This document shows, piece by piece, positions 35,257-47,453 of a DNA stretch of 64,000 bases. The notes beneath the pieces are model-generated. The model saw nothing but the letters and a program-made list of their open reading frames with translations. It was not told where the DNA came from and searched no databases. The stretch comes from Styela clava (lineage: Eukaryota > Chordata > Ascidiacea > Stolidobranchia > Styelidae). The stretch is from positions 14,074,001 to 14,138,000 of the forward strand of contig NC_135261.1 of NCBI RefSeq assembly GCF_964204865.1. The letters run 5' to 3'. The stretch's first letter is position 1, and each line of letters starts with the position of its first letter. A program made the translations under genes and the position numbers.

Positions 35257-36117
35257 TTGAAAATGGTTATTTCGTATTGTTCCGTTGGCTGTACGTATAG
35301 TACTATAGACAACGAAATGGATCTTCAGTTATATGCCACTGTTTTCAAAAAATCCGGAACGTCCTGCAATGTGGATATCATTTATTGGCAGGACTGCTTG
35401 GTGTCAAGTCCAGAGGTCATCTCGCTTGTGTTTCACTGTTTGCGGACAGCACTTTGTTGATGGTGAGTGATAATGTGCCGTTATCAATTTCTCTAAATAT
35501 TCATAAGCTCCCTCATTTCAATGGAAAGCAGATGACAAACTACTGTTATTGATAGGCCTGGGCTAGGCGTAGAGGATTGCAGCTCGCTTTCCACTGAGGG
35601 TGGTTCACACGACCGCTGGTCGATTACGACATCCCCCCACCATCAAGTCCATGCTTCTGAAAAAAATAACTGGCTAACTAATCCCGACATAGAATGGTAA
35701 TCGTACGATGTTGCACCTTGCAATCCTCCCTCACCAGATAAATCCTATCCTAAAAACTACCGACATTGGTAGGCATATTTGCGTTTTAAATTGGAAGGAA
35801 ATCTTCATTAATGGTCAGAAGGTGTTGTCTGATTGTTTTGTTAGTTAGCAGGTAATCTATTACCGGTCTGATACACAAACTTGGCAGTTGGCACTGTCAA
35901 ATGATGATTAGTGTTTAATTTCTTTTCAGGAAAAAGGAGAGATAACCCATTATCAGCTGCTTCTGTCCCATCAATATTTGAATTTTCGCCATCGCCATTT
36001 CGGAAAAGAATAGTTAGAAAAAGGGGGGTTTTAAAAAAAGGCAGGACCATTTCAACAAATTCTGTTGCCTTGTATGCGTTGCAATATCACTTTGCAGTTG
36101 TTAGCATAAACATTTAA
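35257..36117 (+). pseudogene. THAP-type zinc-finger gene remnant, plus-strand arm
   Basis: An exon-like start MVISYCSVGCTYST resembles the N-terminal C-x(n)-C of THAP domains. It runs towards CVSLFADS, which looks like a mutated C-x-x-H-F. To read it, the frame must shift before the donor TTGATG|GTGAGTGA (about 35457-35468). A second exon after TTCTTTTCAG (from about 35932) reads RRDNPLSAASVPSIFEF; VPSIF matches the AVPxxF motif that closes THAP domains. THAP domains bind DNA and occur in P-element and Kolobok-type transposases. The frame problem and the missing histidine indicate decay. An inverted paralogue of exon 1 lies at 37645-37950. Confidence 0.45.
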
Positions 36118-36905
36118 TGTGTCTTTCATCTAGACCTACCACACTTAAAAGAAGCCGCCTATACCCTTTTTCACTAGAACCATAACACTGTAAAATATGA
36201 GCTGTGGAGGCAGATACATTTTTTACTCTAAATTATGGCATGTTACTTCCAGGTTATCTTATCCTTGCCTATAGATATCTTGATGTTAGTGACTCCAACT
36301 GACCCATGCATGCCACATTGAAAGTTCTCTTGTGTACCAATAATATTAATCAGTTGGAGCCTTCAGACCTTGAAAACAGTCGAATCTGAGCACGATGGAT
36401 TCATGTGAAACACGTAATGTGCATTTATGAGCAAAAATATCCCATCCTGAGCTGCACCGATCCACAACATCCTGCCTATGGAATCAAAACATTAGACAAA
36501 TTGATGTACTGTGCGCATTCATAAATCTTTGCGAATCAAGTGTGCCTTTTGACTAAGGAAAATTTAGCATTAAAATGATCAATCTCAATATAAACCTGGT
36601 ATCTGCAGATAAAACCAATTGTTTTTTGAAAATACATTTTTAATGTGCTTTATTTTTCAAATATAATTTATAATTACTGTAAAGTGTGTGATACATTTGG
36701 TACCAGGAATACCATTTGCAAATTAGCTTGGGTTACACCCCTCTCAAATGAAAGTTCAGACTCTTAATCATATCTCATAATATTCTTTAAACAAAAGGTT
36801 GCGGCTAGCCGGCTACCCATTAGAATTTTCTTCCAGATCACAAAGTCGGAATATTACGCCTCGCTAAGTTTCATCGGCAACTGTATTTGGTTGTAGTATC
36901 GATGT
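36118..36905. other. Spacer between the inverted THAP arms
   Basis: No domain was recognised. It aligns with 50311-51110 in duplicate 2. Confidence 0.4.
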
Positions 36906-36911
36906 CCAACT

Positions 36912-37950
36912 TTAGACTGAAACCAACTTTAGACTGAAACCTTCACCACCAGACCCATCGAAACAAAAACAAAATGGACACTTTATCTCCATCAATCCAC
37001 AGTAATCACAAGTTACTTTGTCTATACGATAAGCATCAATAAATGGATACTGAGGATGTATTATCAAGTCACGCAGGCTGAGGTCTTGTGCCACTGTGGT
37101 CTTATAGCAACTTATACTTTGCCATCCATCTATTCCATGGTCGCACCCATATCTGTGAGGTAATGGATACATATTCATTCGATATCATGATCCTGCACTA
37201 GCTTTGTTTTAATTGTAGAGTTTTCATAAAATCTAACAATCGAGTGGTGTGAAATTTATGTCCATGTCCCACCACAAACACTATTCGTAAATGAATTTGA
37301 TTCCGGGCAGCATATCTTTTTTACCAGGTGCAACAACTAAACATATGGCGAACCACAGTCTCTCATACGATTACCATTCTATGTTGGGATTAGTTAGCCA
37401 GTTATTTGTTTTCAGAAGCATGGACTTGAATGGTGGGCGAGGGTCGTAATAACGAGCGTATTCCTAGATGGCGAATTCCATTGAATTCCGGTTATTTTTT
37501 CTCGTGACCACTGGTGTTGAACTTCAGTTATCTATTCAACCTTTCAAACTTAATAATAGATTACCTGCTAACTATGGAAACAATACCTTATGACAATTGA
37601 TGATTAATTCCTTACACAAGTCAAGTCTGCAAGTAAGCTTACGCCTAGGCCTGCCAATAACAGTAGTTTGTCATCTGCTTTCCATTGAAATGAGGGAGCT
37701 TATGAATATTTAAAGAAATTGATAACGGCACATTATCACTCACCATCATCGAAGTGCTGTCCGCAAACAGTGAAACACAAGTGAGATGACTTTTGGACAC
37801 CAAGCAGTCCTGCAAATAGATGATTTCCACATTGCGCGACTTTCCGGATCTTTTGAAAACAGTGGAATATAACTGAAGATCCATTTCGTTGTCTATAATA
37901 GTACTATACGTACAGCCAACGGAAAAATACGAAATAACCATTTTCAACAG
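36912..37950 (-). pseudogene. THAP exon plus YqaJ-like nuclease remnant, minus-strand arm
   Basis: Read on the minus strand, 37950 to 37645 repeats the THAP-like first exon (VISYFSVGCTYST ... HLTCVSLFADS; donor ATG|GTGAGTGA). Downstream at 37178-36912, the frame contains HPQYPFIDAYRIDKVTCDYC then GLMEIKCPFC. This resembles the YqaJ-type restriction-like nuclease core, where a PFLGASPDG-like segment is followed by CxxCG and the catalytic EIKCP. The expected PDG is altered (YRID), so the nuclease is probably inactive. THAP followed by YqaJ in one gene is known from selfish genes in several invertebrates. The order here fits, but exon joins are not proven. Confidence 0.5.
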
Positions 37951-38021
37951 CCAAATCCAACAGCTACAAATACTACTTATCAGTTATCATACCAGATCCA
38001 TATCAACTTTGCAGCTGCGTA

Positions 38022-38222
38022 CACCAGAACGTAGTCTGTGTAGCAGGTTAGGGTTAGGGAGTAACTTTATTCCAATTTTCCCTATTTTAGATCTATTACA
38101 AGTTCGACGACTAGCCAAGTGACTTCCGTAGTAGTTGTACCTGAAATTATGGCTTACCCCAACCTGGTACACATACTACGTTCTGTTGTCCGCCATCTTG
38201 GTTCACATACTTCGGGAGTTCC
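38022..38222. mobile_element. MITE of the GCTCCCGAAGTATG family, left-truncated
   Basis: The right end (CTTCGGGAGTT preceded by GTCCGCCATCTTGG) and the interior (GGTTAGGGTTAGG ... CCAATTTTCCCTATTTTAG) match the element at 19276-19511. The left end is shortened. The segmental copy is at 52450-52654. Confidence 0.7.
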
Positions 38223-38224
38223 GA

Positions 38225-38890
38225 TTTTTTTTGTATTGAATAGGTAGATGTTTACTGAAGGCCTATACATGCCTTCTCAAGCTTGAGTTCAAGGCGTTCA
38301 CAAACGTGATTGGCGCAAAGAGACGCAACAGATAAGACATTACGTAAACGACCCTGTGACGAGAACCAAAATTGAAATACGACCGAATGAATGAGTTTGT
38401 ATAACTTTGGAAAACTCTATCACTTTAACCTTAACAACATAAATAAGCATAAATTAACCGAACAATTTTAACCGTAATAATGCCTTTATTTTATGAGAAA
38501 AAAGTCGATACAGAAACTCGAAATCCTTATAATGGGGTCATAACAGATTGTTTTTTTTGACATCATTGCATCAGAGGGGTCTTGCAATTAGCATAGCCTG
38601 TCTCGTCGTTTAATAAATCAGGTCACCGCCGATGTATATTCTTAGTATATTCCTCATTATCATAACGCACTCGTTTTGCCGATGGCTGCCCTTGATTAAA
38701 TAAGTTTCATGATTTTTCTCACTCGAAACGTCTCTCTGGTATCTCGGATAAATATTCCTGTTAAAATCGTATGACTTTGGTTTAGATACAAACTTGCAAA
38801 GATACAATACAAGAATTTTTACTTACATTGCTAAAAATATAATTCTGGCAGCTTATGCGGTTTCACGGCTATGCAAGGGTTATTTCAATA
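38225..38890. repeat. Dispersed repeat, paralogue of 15262-16349 without the MITE
   Basis: Aligned blocks include CCTTCTCAAGCTTGAGTTCA, TTAGCATAGCCTGTCTCGTCG and CTCTCTGGTATCTCGGATAA. It preserves the empty insertion site for the MITE at 15709-16017. The region from 38890 to 39480 shows no supported gene. Confidence 0.65.
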
Positions 38891-39489
38891 AAGCAAATTG
38901 ATTCAAAACAAGCCCTTGTTTTAAATCGAAGCTTCACCTGATTAATTAACCATTTTTTAAGCAAATATAGTTACCATTTCGGGAACGGGAAGAAGAATCG
39001 GCGGTTATGAAAACTCAAGTTCCCGCAGAATTAAATCCAATAGCACGGTCTAGAAAGGCAATAAACTTTTCCTTTCCCATTGAATGCAAAGTTTCGTGTT
39101 CTGATGACCGTGAGTTTGCTTAATCATATAATTCAAACTGGAGAACAAAGAGAATGAAAGTGGAAAACAAAATAAAGTGGTATCGGCATGAGCGACTTGG
39201 ACTTGCGGTATAGAAAGTTGTCCTAATTCCCACATTTCCACGAGTCTCAATAACGAGTTGTATCCCATTTGTTAATTAGGAATACAGCCGCTGAAAGGTA
39301 ACAGAGCTTTCAAATATGCCACAGTTCGTTATAATAGATTTTAATCTGAATTTCAACTGTGCAACGTTCAAATTTCGATTTTCAGGTAATGTATTTTTTC
39401 GAGTGGGATTTGTCCAAAATAGCTCACAATGTACTAGGTGTTACCATAATTCTTTTGATTATAGATAGTTGGAAATAAGTTCAGTGAAT

Positions 39490-41629
39490 ATTCAGTTAAC
39501 CATGGTTTGACTACACTCACAGCACATCGAAAATCATGTCCAGGCTCATTTAGGCAATTTCTGCTCTTGGTTTAATTGTCATCATGGCTGAGAAACCCTG
39601 GTCGCACTCCCAAGTGGAGGGAAAAACCAATAGTTGAGGAACAGCATTACGGGCCAGTGTCGGGTAACTAGAAGACAATTTTAGCCAGAAATTGATTCGT
39701 GATGAAGAGCATTCTCTGAGCTCATTTTTTGCAGTTTCATCAGCTTGGATATCAATTATCTCTTCTTGTTCACCAGTTCCAACAGGTAGAAGTGCGGGAT
39801 TGACAAAAATCGGATTAACCATATATGGGCAGCATATTGTATGCGGAAAGTAATGCATCAGTTCCGTTATTAGCAATCTTAGATGTTCTGCAATTTCTTG
39901 AGACAATTTTTCATTTGGTTCCCACGAAACGGTGGTGAGGAATTCGAACATTCCGTAACGTTTGCTCTCCACATTTTTCATCCAAATGTCCAGCTTCCGA
40001 ACGAACACTTCAAGCTTAGAGACAAAGTCTTGGATTGATCTGTCTGGCCCTTGCAACGAACGATTCACATCGTTAAGAGATTAAAAAGTATCCGATAAGT
40101 AAGCCAACTGTAATATAAACTCCTCGTTTTCCAAATCCTTTTGAAATCTTGTCTCCTGGAAAAATGTGAACAGTTCTTGTCGATGTTCAAAGACTCTTCA
40201 AGTGATATTTCCGCGAGATCCCGTGATCTGAATTCAAATCTTCACACAATCTTGCAAACAGTCGAGTGTTAAGAGCAGATGTTTTGACGTAATTCACCAT
40301 TTTTATTATTCGATCCAAGCATGACAGTAGATCTCGAGGGAGCACCTCGGCAAAAAGAGCAAACCTGTGGATGAAGCAGTGAACAAATGTGGCGCGTGGG
40401 GATACGGTTTTAACATGCGATTAGAACCCTGAAATTCGACCAAGCAAGGATGGAGCACCATCAGTTGTGCATCCAACCAACTTGCCCTAATCCAGGTCAT
40501 TTTGGGTGAAGAGTTCGGCCAAAACGTTGAAGACATCGATTCCCTTTGTTGTAGCTGACAGATCCGTGCTCAGTAATAATTCTGTTTGCACAGAATTATT
40601 CTGAATAAAGCGGACCTAAACGAGTAATTGAGAACACTTGGTGACATCAGTCGATTCATCAAGTTGTATAGCAAAACCCCAAACATCGATCCTTTCATTC
40701 CAGCAATCACTTGATCTTCGATATCAAGGGACATTACTTTGATCCGTGTTTCACAGTATCGTTAGAAAGCGATACACGATCTAACTTTGCCAGGGACTCT
40801 TTGCCAATCAGGTTTCTGACTTATATTCTTGCTGCTGGCAAAACAAGCAATTCCGCGATGGTATGAGCTTTCTTGTTTTGAGCCACGAGAAGAAATACTT
40901 CATAGGATGACTTCACAATCCCCGCATTCGTTTGGTGAAACTGACCTCTCTGGTCTATGCGCTGTCGCTTCACATGTTCCCTGAGTCGCTCAAAATAACT
41001 TTTATCGTGGTTCTTTTTATCTGCGTGATTGGATTCTAGATGTCGTTTAAGCAAACTCGGTTTTATTACTGAATTTGAAAGGGTTTTCATGCAGACCACG
41101 CACTGCGGTAAACTTTCTCCATTCTGCTCAATAGCAATGAACCCATATTTGATGTATTCGGAGGTATACTTTCGCTTCGAAATGTATAAATAAACAATCA
41201 AAAAATTACTGATGAATTAGCCTTAAAACTTAAGAGTATGCCGATCAACCAATACGTCCTGCAGGTAGCACTTGTAACATCCGTATATCGATTTTAACTC
41301 GCCTTGTCCGATTTTTCTCGATGCAGACGCATCGTGACATTACACGAAAAACGTGCAAGAACGTGCTCTTCTCGTTTCGTTTCAGAACTAAGTGCAAAAA
41401 CATGCTCGTCTCGTTTCGTTTAAAGCGGGCAGTAGCGGGGAGGGCGATCTCTAAATACAAGTACTGGTAGCACTATAAACGCCATTCCGTGAATACATAC
41501 AGTATGGAAAATAAATAGAAAGCTTTGACAGCATATTTCAGCGAACGCGAAAGTTAATTGTTGCAATTATTCAAAGCTGCTCGCGTACCACTTGGAAAGC
41601 TTCCGCGTACCACAGGTTGAGAACCACTG
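39490..41629 (-). pseudogene. BED-type hAT transposase element, 3'-truncated (duplicate 1)
   Basis: From the 5' end (CAGTGGTTCTCAACCTGTGG inwards from 41629), the minus strand encodes a BED zinc finger (PQCVVCMKTLSN ... LKRHLESNH, 40821-41201). It continues with an AQNKKAHTIAELLVLP segment and, after frame breaks, LVGCTTDGAPSLLGRISGF-type core sequence (about 40270-40560). The C-terminal dimerisation part is 39550-40068 (FWLKLSSSYPTLARNAVPQL). This domain order is that of ZBED5/FAM200-like hAT transposases. In-frame stops and frameshifts make it inactive. The target duplication ATGTAATA is kept on the right (41630-41637). The 3' terminus and left target copy are deleted here but survive in duplicate 2. 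Confidence 0.8.
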
Positions 41630-41966
41630 ATGTAATATGATGCCATAAATTAATATAAAAATTTCCGTTGTACGGAAGATCTGTATGTTAATCACGCAAG
41701 TATACTAAATAATAAGTTGAATATAGAAAATTAATAAACCGCGTCACCAGTAAACTTGAAGTCAGAGTAGCTATTTCTATTTGTGCCAAGGGAGCAGGGA
41801 CTTGACCCAAATCCTACCCTTTTTATATTTTTTATGAAATCGCCCATCTGAGACTTCAAAGAGAGGGGTGTAGGAGTATTATTAAAACGTACCTGGACAT
41901 AATTCAATATGTACAATAGAGATGATATGACAATATTGTTATCACCGCAATGCAGATCGTGTTTTT

Positions 41967-42480
41967 TTATAGAAGTATGTTTGGGCAGCAAAAATTACCC
42001 AGCTTCACAAAACTGCCAAATTCATCAAAACCAACTGGAAACGTCACAGTAATTACAAAATTACAAGTAAGAAAAGCTCTTGTACAAGAAGACCAATCCA
42101 CCTTTTCAACTGTTGGTACTTCGCCCATCAAGATCGGTCTGTCAAAATCGGTGACAGCAAAATGACTTTCGCTGACCATGCAGTTTAGAGTGACTGTTCT
42201 GTACCATTGACCGACAAACAATTACATTGTGACAAGATATTACAAGTCATCGTTATAATAAAATCTCCTGTTTGCTGTATCAAATAGACACGGGGGTAAG
42301 TACCGCACAATTTGGGCACAGATAGCAAACGTCAGCTTCAATAACAGATGCGTCGTATGCCATGAAAATTACAAGATTGCAAAAAATCTTAGCCCGCTGC
42401 TTCAGGCAAATACTATGTTTAAATATTGTGACAAATGCCCATGTCTAGGCAAAAAACAAACATGGGTGGAAAAATGTTAG
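41967..42480 (-). other. Unassigned minus-strand open frames
   Basis: Two frames look more protein-like than their surroundings. One, about 42290-42440, ends VIEADVCYLCPNCAVLTPVS, and its counterpart is 55537-55731 in duplicate 2. The other, 41967-42221, contains SESHFAVTDFDRPILMGEV. The bases GCG|GTACTTACC and GGTACAG could splice them. I recognise no domain; the CxxC is suggestive only. Confidence 0.25.
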
Positions 42481-42566
42481 AAGTCTTTCACGTTCATTAT
42501 TATTCTGGTAATTGTAAATAATATTGCAAGCTGGTTCATATTTCTACACAATGCCATAAGTTTATA

Positions 42567-42774
42567 GGATAAATATTCCCGTAGTATGTGAACTGAGTTT
42601 GGGTTAATAAGCCATAACTTTATTAAGATTTTCCTTATTTTTGTTATATTTTGAAATCGGACTTCCTGTGTTGGCCAAGTACATATACCCCTTACCGTAG
42701 GTTTCAGTCCTTGATGTAAAGTGGGCCAACAAATTAGTTACCTCCATATTTGTACACGCACTTCTGGAGCGCCG
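42567..42774. mobile_element. Divergent MITE of the GCTCCCGAAGTATG family
   Basis: The left end TTCCCGTAGTATGTGAAC and right end (GCTCCAGAAGTGCGTG inwards) are divergent versions of the 19276 ends. The interior (GGGTTAATAAGCCATAAC ... CTTGTGTTGGCCAAG-like) also matches. It is absent from duplicate 2 because of a deletion. 42780-43320 holds no recognised gene. Confidence 0.5.
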
Positions 42775-44282
42775 TTTATGAGGCTTGAGCTGGCATTTTA
42801 GAACCTTGTGCAAGTTTTGAATGACTGACATCGGGTTAAATACCTATCTTAATTAAGCAGAGACTTAAATTAATTAATTAGCATCTCGACATAACATGTT
42901 ATAGACAAAGTTTCTTTGTTTTATTTTGTATATATTTGACCGTGTTTATTTTAGGAGATATCGTTCATTGAGGTTTCTTATATGGTTGACCGCTCATAAA
43001 ATTATTCCTTTTTAAAACAATTTCATCATCTGTCCGTGGGCAGGAATAGGCCTGTCGGCGTAAACAAAACCCTTTATCAGGCTTTTCCCTTATTCATGTT
43101 TATTTATTATTTCGAATCATTGCCAGTCGGCTGTTTACTATTTATTTAGTGTTAGAAGTTTGCCGTTGAGTAGTGCTAATTTAATTGTCGCAATGAGCGG
43201 ATATGTTTGCTTGTTTTTTTTAAGTTAAAGGATGAGGTTTGATTTGTTTTGCATAATTGGACACGTTTATTGGACATAACGATTGTTTCAATAATATGTT
43301 GGTATTGTTATTATTTGTCTCCATCATTTTTAAAAAATCGCTTTTCTCTTCGAATACTGGACCAATTGCTTTGAAATTTTCAGTGAGTGAAGATTGATTT
43401 TTTTTGCCAGAAGGTGTGTGATGCATGGTTCTTCTATTACGGGGTCTGTTTATAAATACGCTACAATTATTGAGGCCAAAAGACTGCTGCAATTTCAGGG
43501 ATTGACAAATTAGAAGGCGTGCGAGTACGGAATTTAGATTGATCTTGGAAATTTGGACTTCAGTTATTACATATATATTCTGACTTATTTTTCTTCCAAA
43601 AGAAATATCTTATTGATTATCTTATACTCTTACTTTTGATAACAGCATTGATTTGCTCCATAACCGTATGTATTGTATCACAATCTTGTAAGGTTTTACA
43701 CTGATAATGGAGTAGGGAGTTCTAATGATTATGAGAGTATGGTATCATAACATTGGCTAGGGAAATTTGTAATTGTCTAACAACACTGAGCTATTAACAC
43801 GACCTTAGTAATGATGCTTCCAATACCATTAAGAAGCGACCATAAAAATTAATTAGGTTAGGACGCGATATGATAAATGATTTCCAACGAAACAGTTTGA
43901 TCCCGAAATGACGGTTCATTTACCTCACGGCTTCTCAACGTGGTCCAAGTGGACCCACAGGGGTCCACGGCGGGAACTCAGGGGGTCAACAGATAAAGTG
44001 CTAATCATATTAAATAAGTACAAGTTGTTGCTCTTCTCGTGTGTTGTTGAATAAACTGAAATGAACGGAAGAGGAAATGTTAGATTAGTGCTTGGATTAA
44101 AATTGGATCGGGATGTTAGTTACAAAGTTCTCACTGAGACTTCTTTTAGTTCTTTATCAATAAATGTAACTTGTTCCCAATCCCAATCAAACCTATCTAC
44201 CGATTTTTATCTTTATATTTGTTGCCATGAACAACGGCTGTTCATGGTTGAAAGTAGGAATAACGACTCTCTGTGGTCACAG

Positions 44283-45476
44283 AAAGCCAAACTTCTGGCG
44301 GAGGCACAGAAACGATGGACAGATATCAACTCAACGAAATGGCTGATAAAGGACACGAAGCACTATTACATGAAAATGAAGAAGCGTCCAAATTTATCCG
44401 CATATACCGGAAAGAAGGTACAGAATATTGTGCTTCAATTTTGCATATTTTTTTTTCTTGTCAAACGAAGGTTCTGAATAAGTTCTTTTTATTTTGAGAA
44501 ATTGACATTTATCAATATTAATCAACGTGCTATAAGTCAAAACTCTACTGGTTGATTGGTCAGATTTAGACTTCGTGCTCTATGCTTGTTACAAAATGTC
44601 AACATATATATTCAACTTTTTATTCGACAGTGGTTGCAATACCGGAAGAAATTAAAGACGATTGGGCCAACGTTTTATCAGTAGTTAGTAAAACATGGGA
44701 GACACTCTACAATAAGATAATGGTAGACAGACATTCGCGACAAGAACATGGAAGGTGGAGACAGAGTGAGAAATGCTCTGGCTTCAATATGCAAACATCT
44801 GAAGACGCAAAGTTTAGAAGAACTTGTAATAGAAGATGATATTTTGCGACAATTTGTTGGTAAAGTAAAAGATGTAATGAACATGGGGAGTATATTAGCG
44901 GAAAAACAGTTGAATATTATTTCTATCATCTGTTTTTATGTTGCTTCCAAACTCCATCATATCAGTGCAAAACGCAATTTCTCTGTTCTGGGAATAAAGG
45001 AGACTGTAGAAAAAATAACATCAATTATTAAGAAAATCACCAAAGAGGACAACATGATGAAAAAAGTCATTAACTGTTGTGTTCTACCCCTCCTGCTGGA
45101 GATGTCTGAGTTGGTACCATGCGTTGCAGATGAAGAGTCAAAAGTGAAATTCATTAACGAAATCTGGTGTTTATATAACGTCGCTCTCTGCTATTACTAC
45201 TGTGATATTCAAGAGAAATCTGTGGCGGTCAACTTATCCGTCATTCAACTTATGGAAAAAGAATATAACAACGATGCCGTAAAACGTCGAGTATTCAGAC
45301 ATTGTCATCACAATGCTGCACTTGCCTACAGCGAAAACAATGAACTTGGCGAAGCAATTGAACATTACAGGTTGGCCGTCAAGAAAGCCACTGATTGGGC
45401 CAATGAAAATCCTAGGAATGAAAAAGTCAAACGCACTAAAGAATATCTGAGAAAAACAAACGTTCGCAAAAATTGA
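44283..45476 (+). pseudogene. TPR-like gene, copy 3 (frameshifted)
   Basis: Exon 3 (44283-44417) is intact, reading ESQTSGGGTETMDRYQLNEM and ending at a good donor (AAAGAAG|GTACAG). It joins exon 4 (44631 on) in phase as RKE-VVAIPEEI. The same four-base duplication as in copy 2 (near 44725) shifts the frame in exon 4. The downstream 242 codons from ATG 44748 remain open to the ancestral stop. A nine-base in-frame deletion removes three residues before KKATDW. Two acceptors 27 bases apart, both CACAG and both in frame, could give two forms of exon 3. As in copy 2, exons 1 and 2 are missing. Confidence 0.65.
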
Positions 45477-46318
45477 CATATATGAAAACATATTTCTATT
45501 GTTCTAATACCTAATTACTATCTCTCGAACTCAATATCTCAATAAGTACTGCAAATATTATTCAGTATAATAGCAATAATTGCCAAGTTCAGTGGTAATG
45601 AATTGACTGCTAACAACCAGAGTAAAATGTGAAATAAATGTGGGTATATTTGTTTTTTCGTCTTGCTCGGAATTATTCCCAAAACTTAATATTTATATTC
45701 AATATACTTTCTGATATTTTGTGTTTAAATGAAAAATGCTATTTAGAACAATGTAGATGATTGCTTTGTATACAAGTGCAGGTGATGATGAATCTGGCTT
45801 GAGAATGTGCTCTATCTATGCCTATACACGTTTTGCTATTTAAATGCATGAGCAGTTTTATACAAATAAAAATGAATCTAAAATTCCTCGGTTTAACAGT
45901 TTATGTGTGACGCGTGGCTCTTCTCCTACGTGGTCTGTTTATAAAAAAGCTGCAATTAATGAGCCCAAGAGCTGCGACAACTTCGTGGAATGACAAATTA
46001 GAAGGCGTGGCAGTATGGAATTTATTTTGGTCTTGGAGTTGTTGACATTAGTTATTACATATATTATTCTGACTTATTTTTGCACCGAAAGAAATACCTC
46101 ATTGATAATCTCATACTCCTACTTTTGATAACAGCATTAGTTTACCCAATAACAGTATGTATTGTATCACAATCTTGTAAGGTTTTAAACTGGCAATGGA
46201 GTAGGGAGTTCAAATGTTTATCAGAGTAGGGTATCATAACATTGGCTAACGAAAAAAAAACGTCATTTGTAAATATCTAACAACACTGAGCTATTAATAC
46301 GACTTTAGTAATGATTAA

Positions 46319-46716
46319 AGAGTCCAGCTGCACACTAACACAAATGTATTTCTGTAACGTTTCGTACAAATATCAGTGGAGCTCATTTCAGATGTAATTA
46401 AAAAAAAAAAGTTTTATTATTGCATTTACGAAAATGATGGGTAACTAAATGTAATTAAAATTATGGGCACTTAGAGAACCTCGAACATCTGAAATGAGCT
46501 CCACTGATATTTGTGGTTCTAATTTTCCCATCATTACTTTTACGGCTAAATGCAAATTAAATGTTTATGCATTACGTCATACTTGATTTGATGTTTCAAA
46601 TCCATTTACCAAATTTATTTTTTGCCATTGTTGTAAACTGCTTTTCCGAGGAAGTCTGACTCTGGTCGGACGAAACGGTACAGAAATACATTTGTGTTAG
46701 TGTGCAGCTGGACTCT
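46319..46716. mobile_element. TTAA-type (piggyBac-like) MITE, copy in duplicate 2
   Basis: Both TTAA target copies are intact (46315-46318 and 46717-46720). The inverted ends (AGAGTCCAGCTGCACACTA...) and inner palindrome are as in 32114-32509. Confidence 0.85.
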
Positions 46717-47240
46717 TTAATTGAATAGAATAGTCATGTTTATTCCAGCTACAGTATCCTTGCAGTATACGCATACGGATCCACTAATATAAAGGCATAG
46801 AGAAAAGATAGGAAGTTAGTCTCGCGCAACTCAACTCAAACTTAGTAATGATGCTCCTAATACTATCAAAAAGCGACTATAATACCTCAAAATAATAAAA
46901 TAAAATGAGGAATGAATTTGGTTGGGATGCACTACGATAAATGATTTCCAAAGAAATAGTTTTTTCCCGAAATGAACGCCTTTTATTTACGTCAAGGGTT
47001 CCCACAGTGCGATTTTGGGTACAGATAAAGTGCTAATTATATTAAATAAGTACATTTATTTCATTAATAAAAGTTTTTGCACTTCTCATATGTTGTTGGA
47101 AAAACTGAAATAATTGGAAGAGCACCTGTTAGATTAGTGCTTGGATTAGTGTTTAATTGGATATTGGCGCTTGTGAATAACGAGCATTCAAAAAGTTCTC
47201 ACTGAGACTTCTGTTAGTTTTTTTTACCAATAAATTCAAC

Positions 47241-47453
47241 TTGAATTTATTTAAAGATGATGAGTTGGGAAGCCCTGATTTACGTTATCTCATTGCTCGA
47301 AACTCAAAATCTAGCATGGAATCGCGAAGGTTTAGCAATAGATCAGACAATAAGGTGGAAAACATTAGAACAGCTTTAACCAACATACAACTTAAAAGAT
47401 TGGAAGAAGATTATTCATTTTTTATTATGTTCTTGGCAGTATTCTTTTCTTGA
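47241..47453 (+). other. Small conserved open frame, unknown (duplicate 2)
   Basis: This is the counterpart of 33023-33220, five codons longer (GSPDL). It has no recognised domain and is probably not a gene. A hAT-like terminus follows at 47701-47785. Confidence 0.2.

Larger units (their letters stand above)
29187..43414. repeat. Segmental duplicate 1 (14.2 kb)
   Basis: This is a direct tandem duplicate of 43415-55952. The left ends match at TGTGTGATGC (29187 and 43415). The right ends match at TTTTTGCCAGAAGG (ending 43414 and 55952). Most of the length aligns at a few percent divergence. Relative to it, duplicate 2 lacks about 40635-42280 and about 42555-43274. Duplicate 1 in turn lacks the sequence found at about 53903-54500. 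Confidence 0.9.

Noticed and set aside
38040-38062. GGTTAGGGTTAGGG resembling telomere repeat
   Set aside because: Only two units, located inside a MITE family that has the same bases at 19.3 and 52.5 kb.
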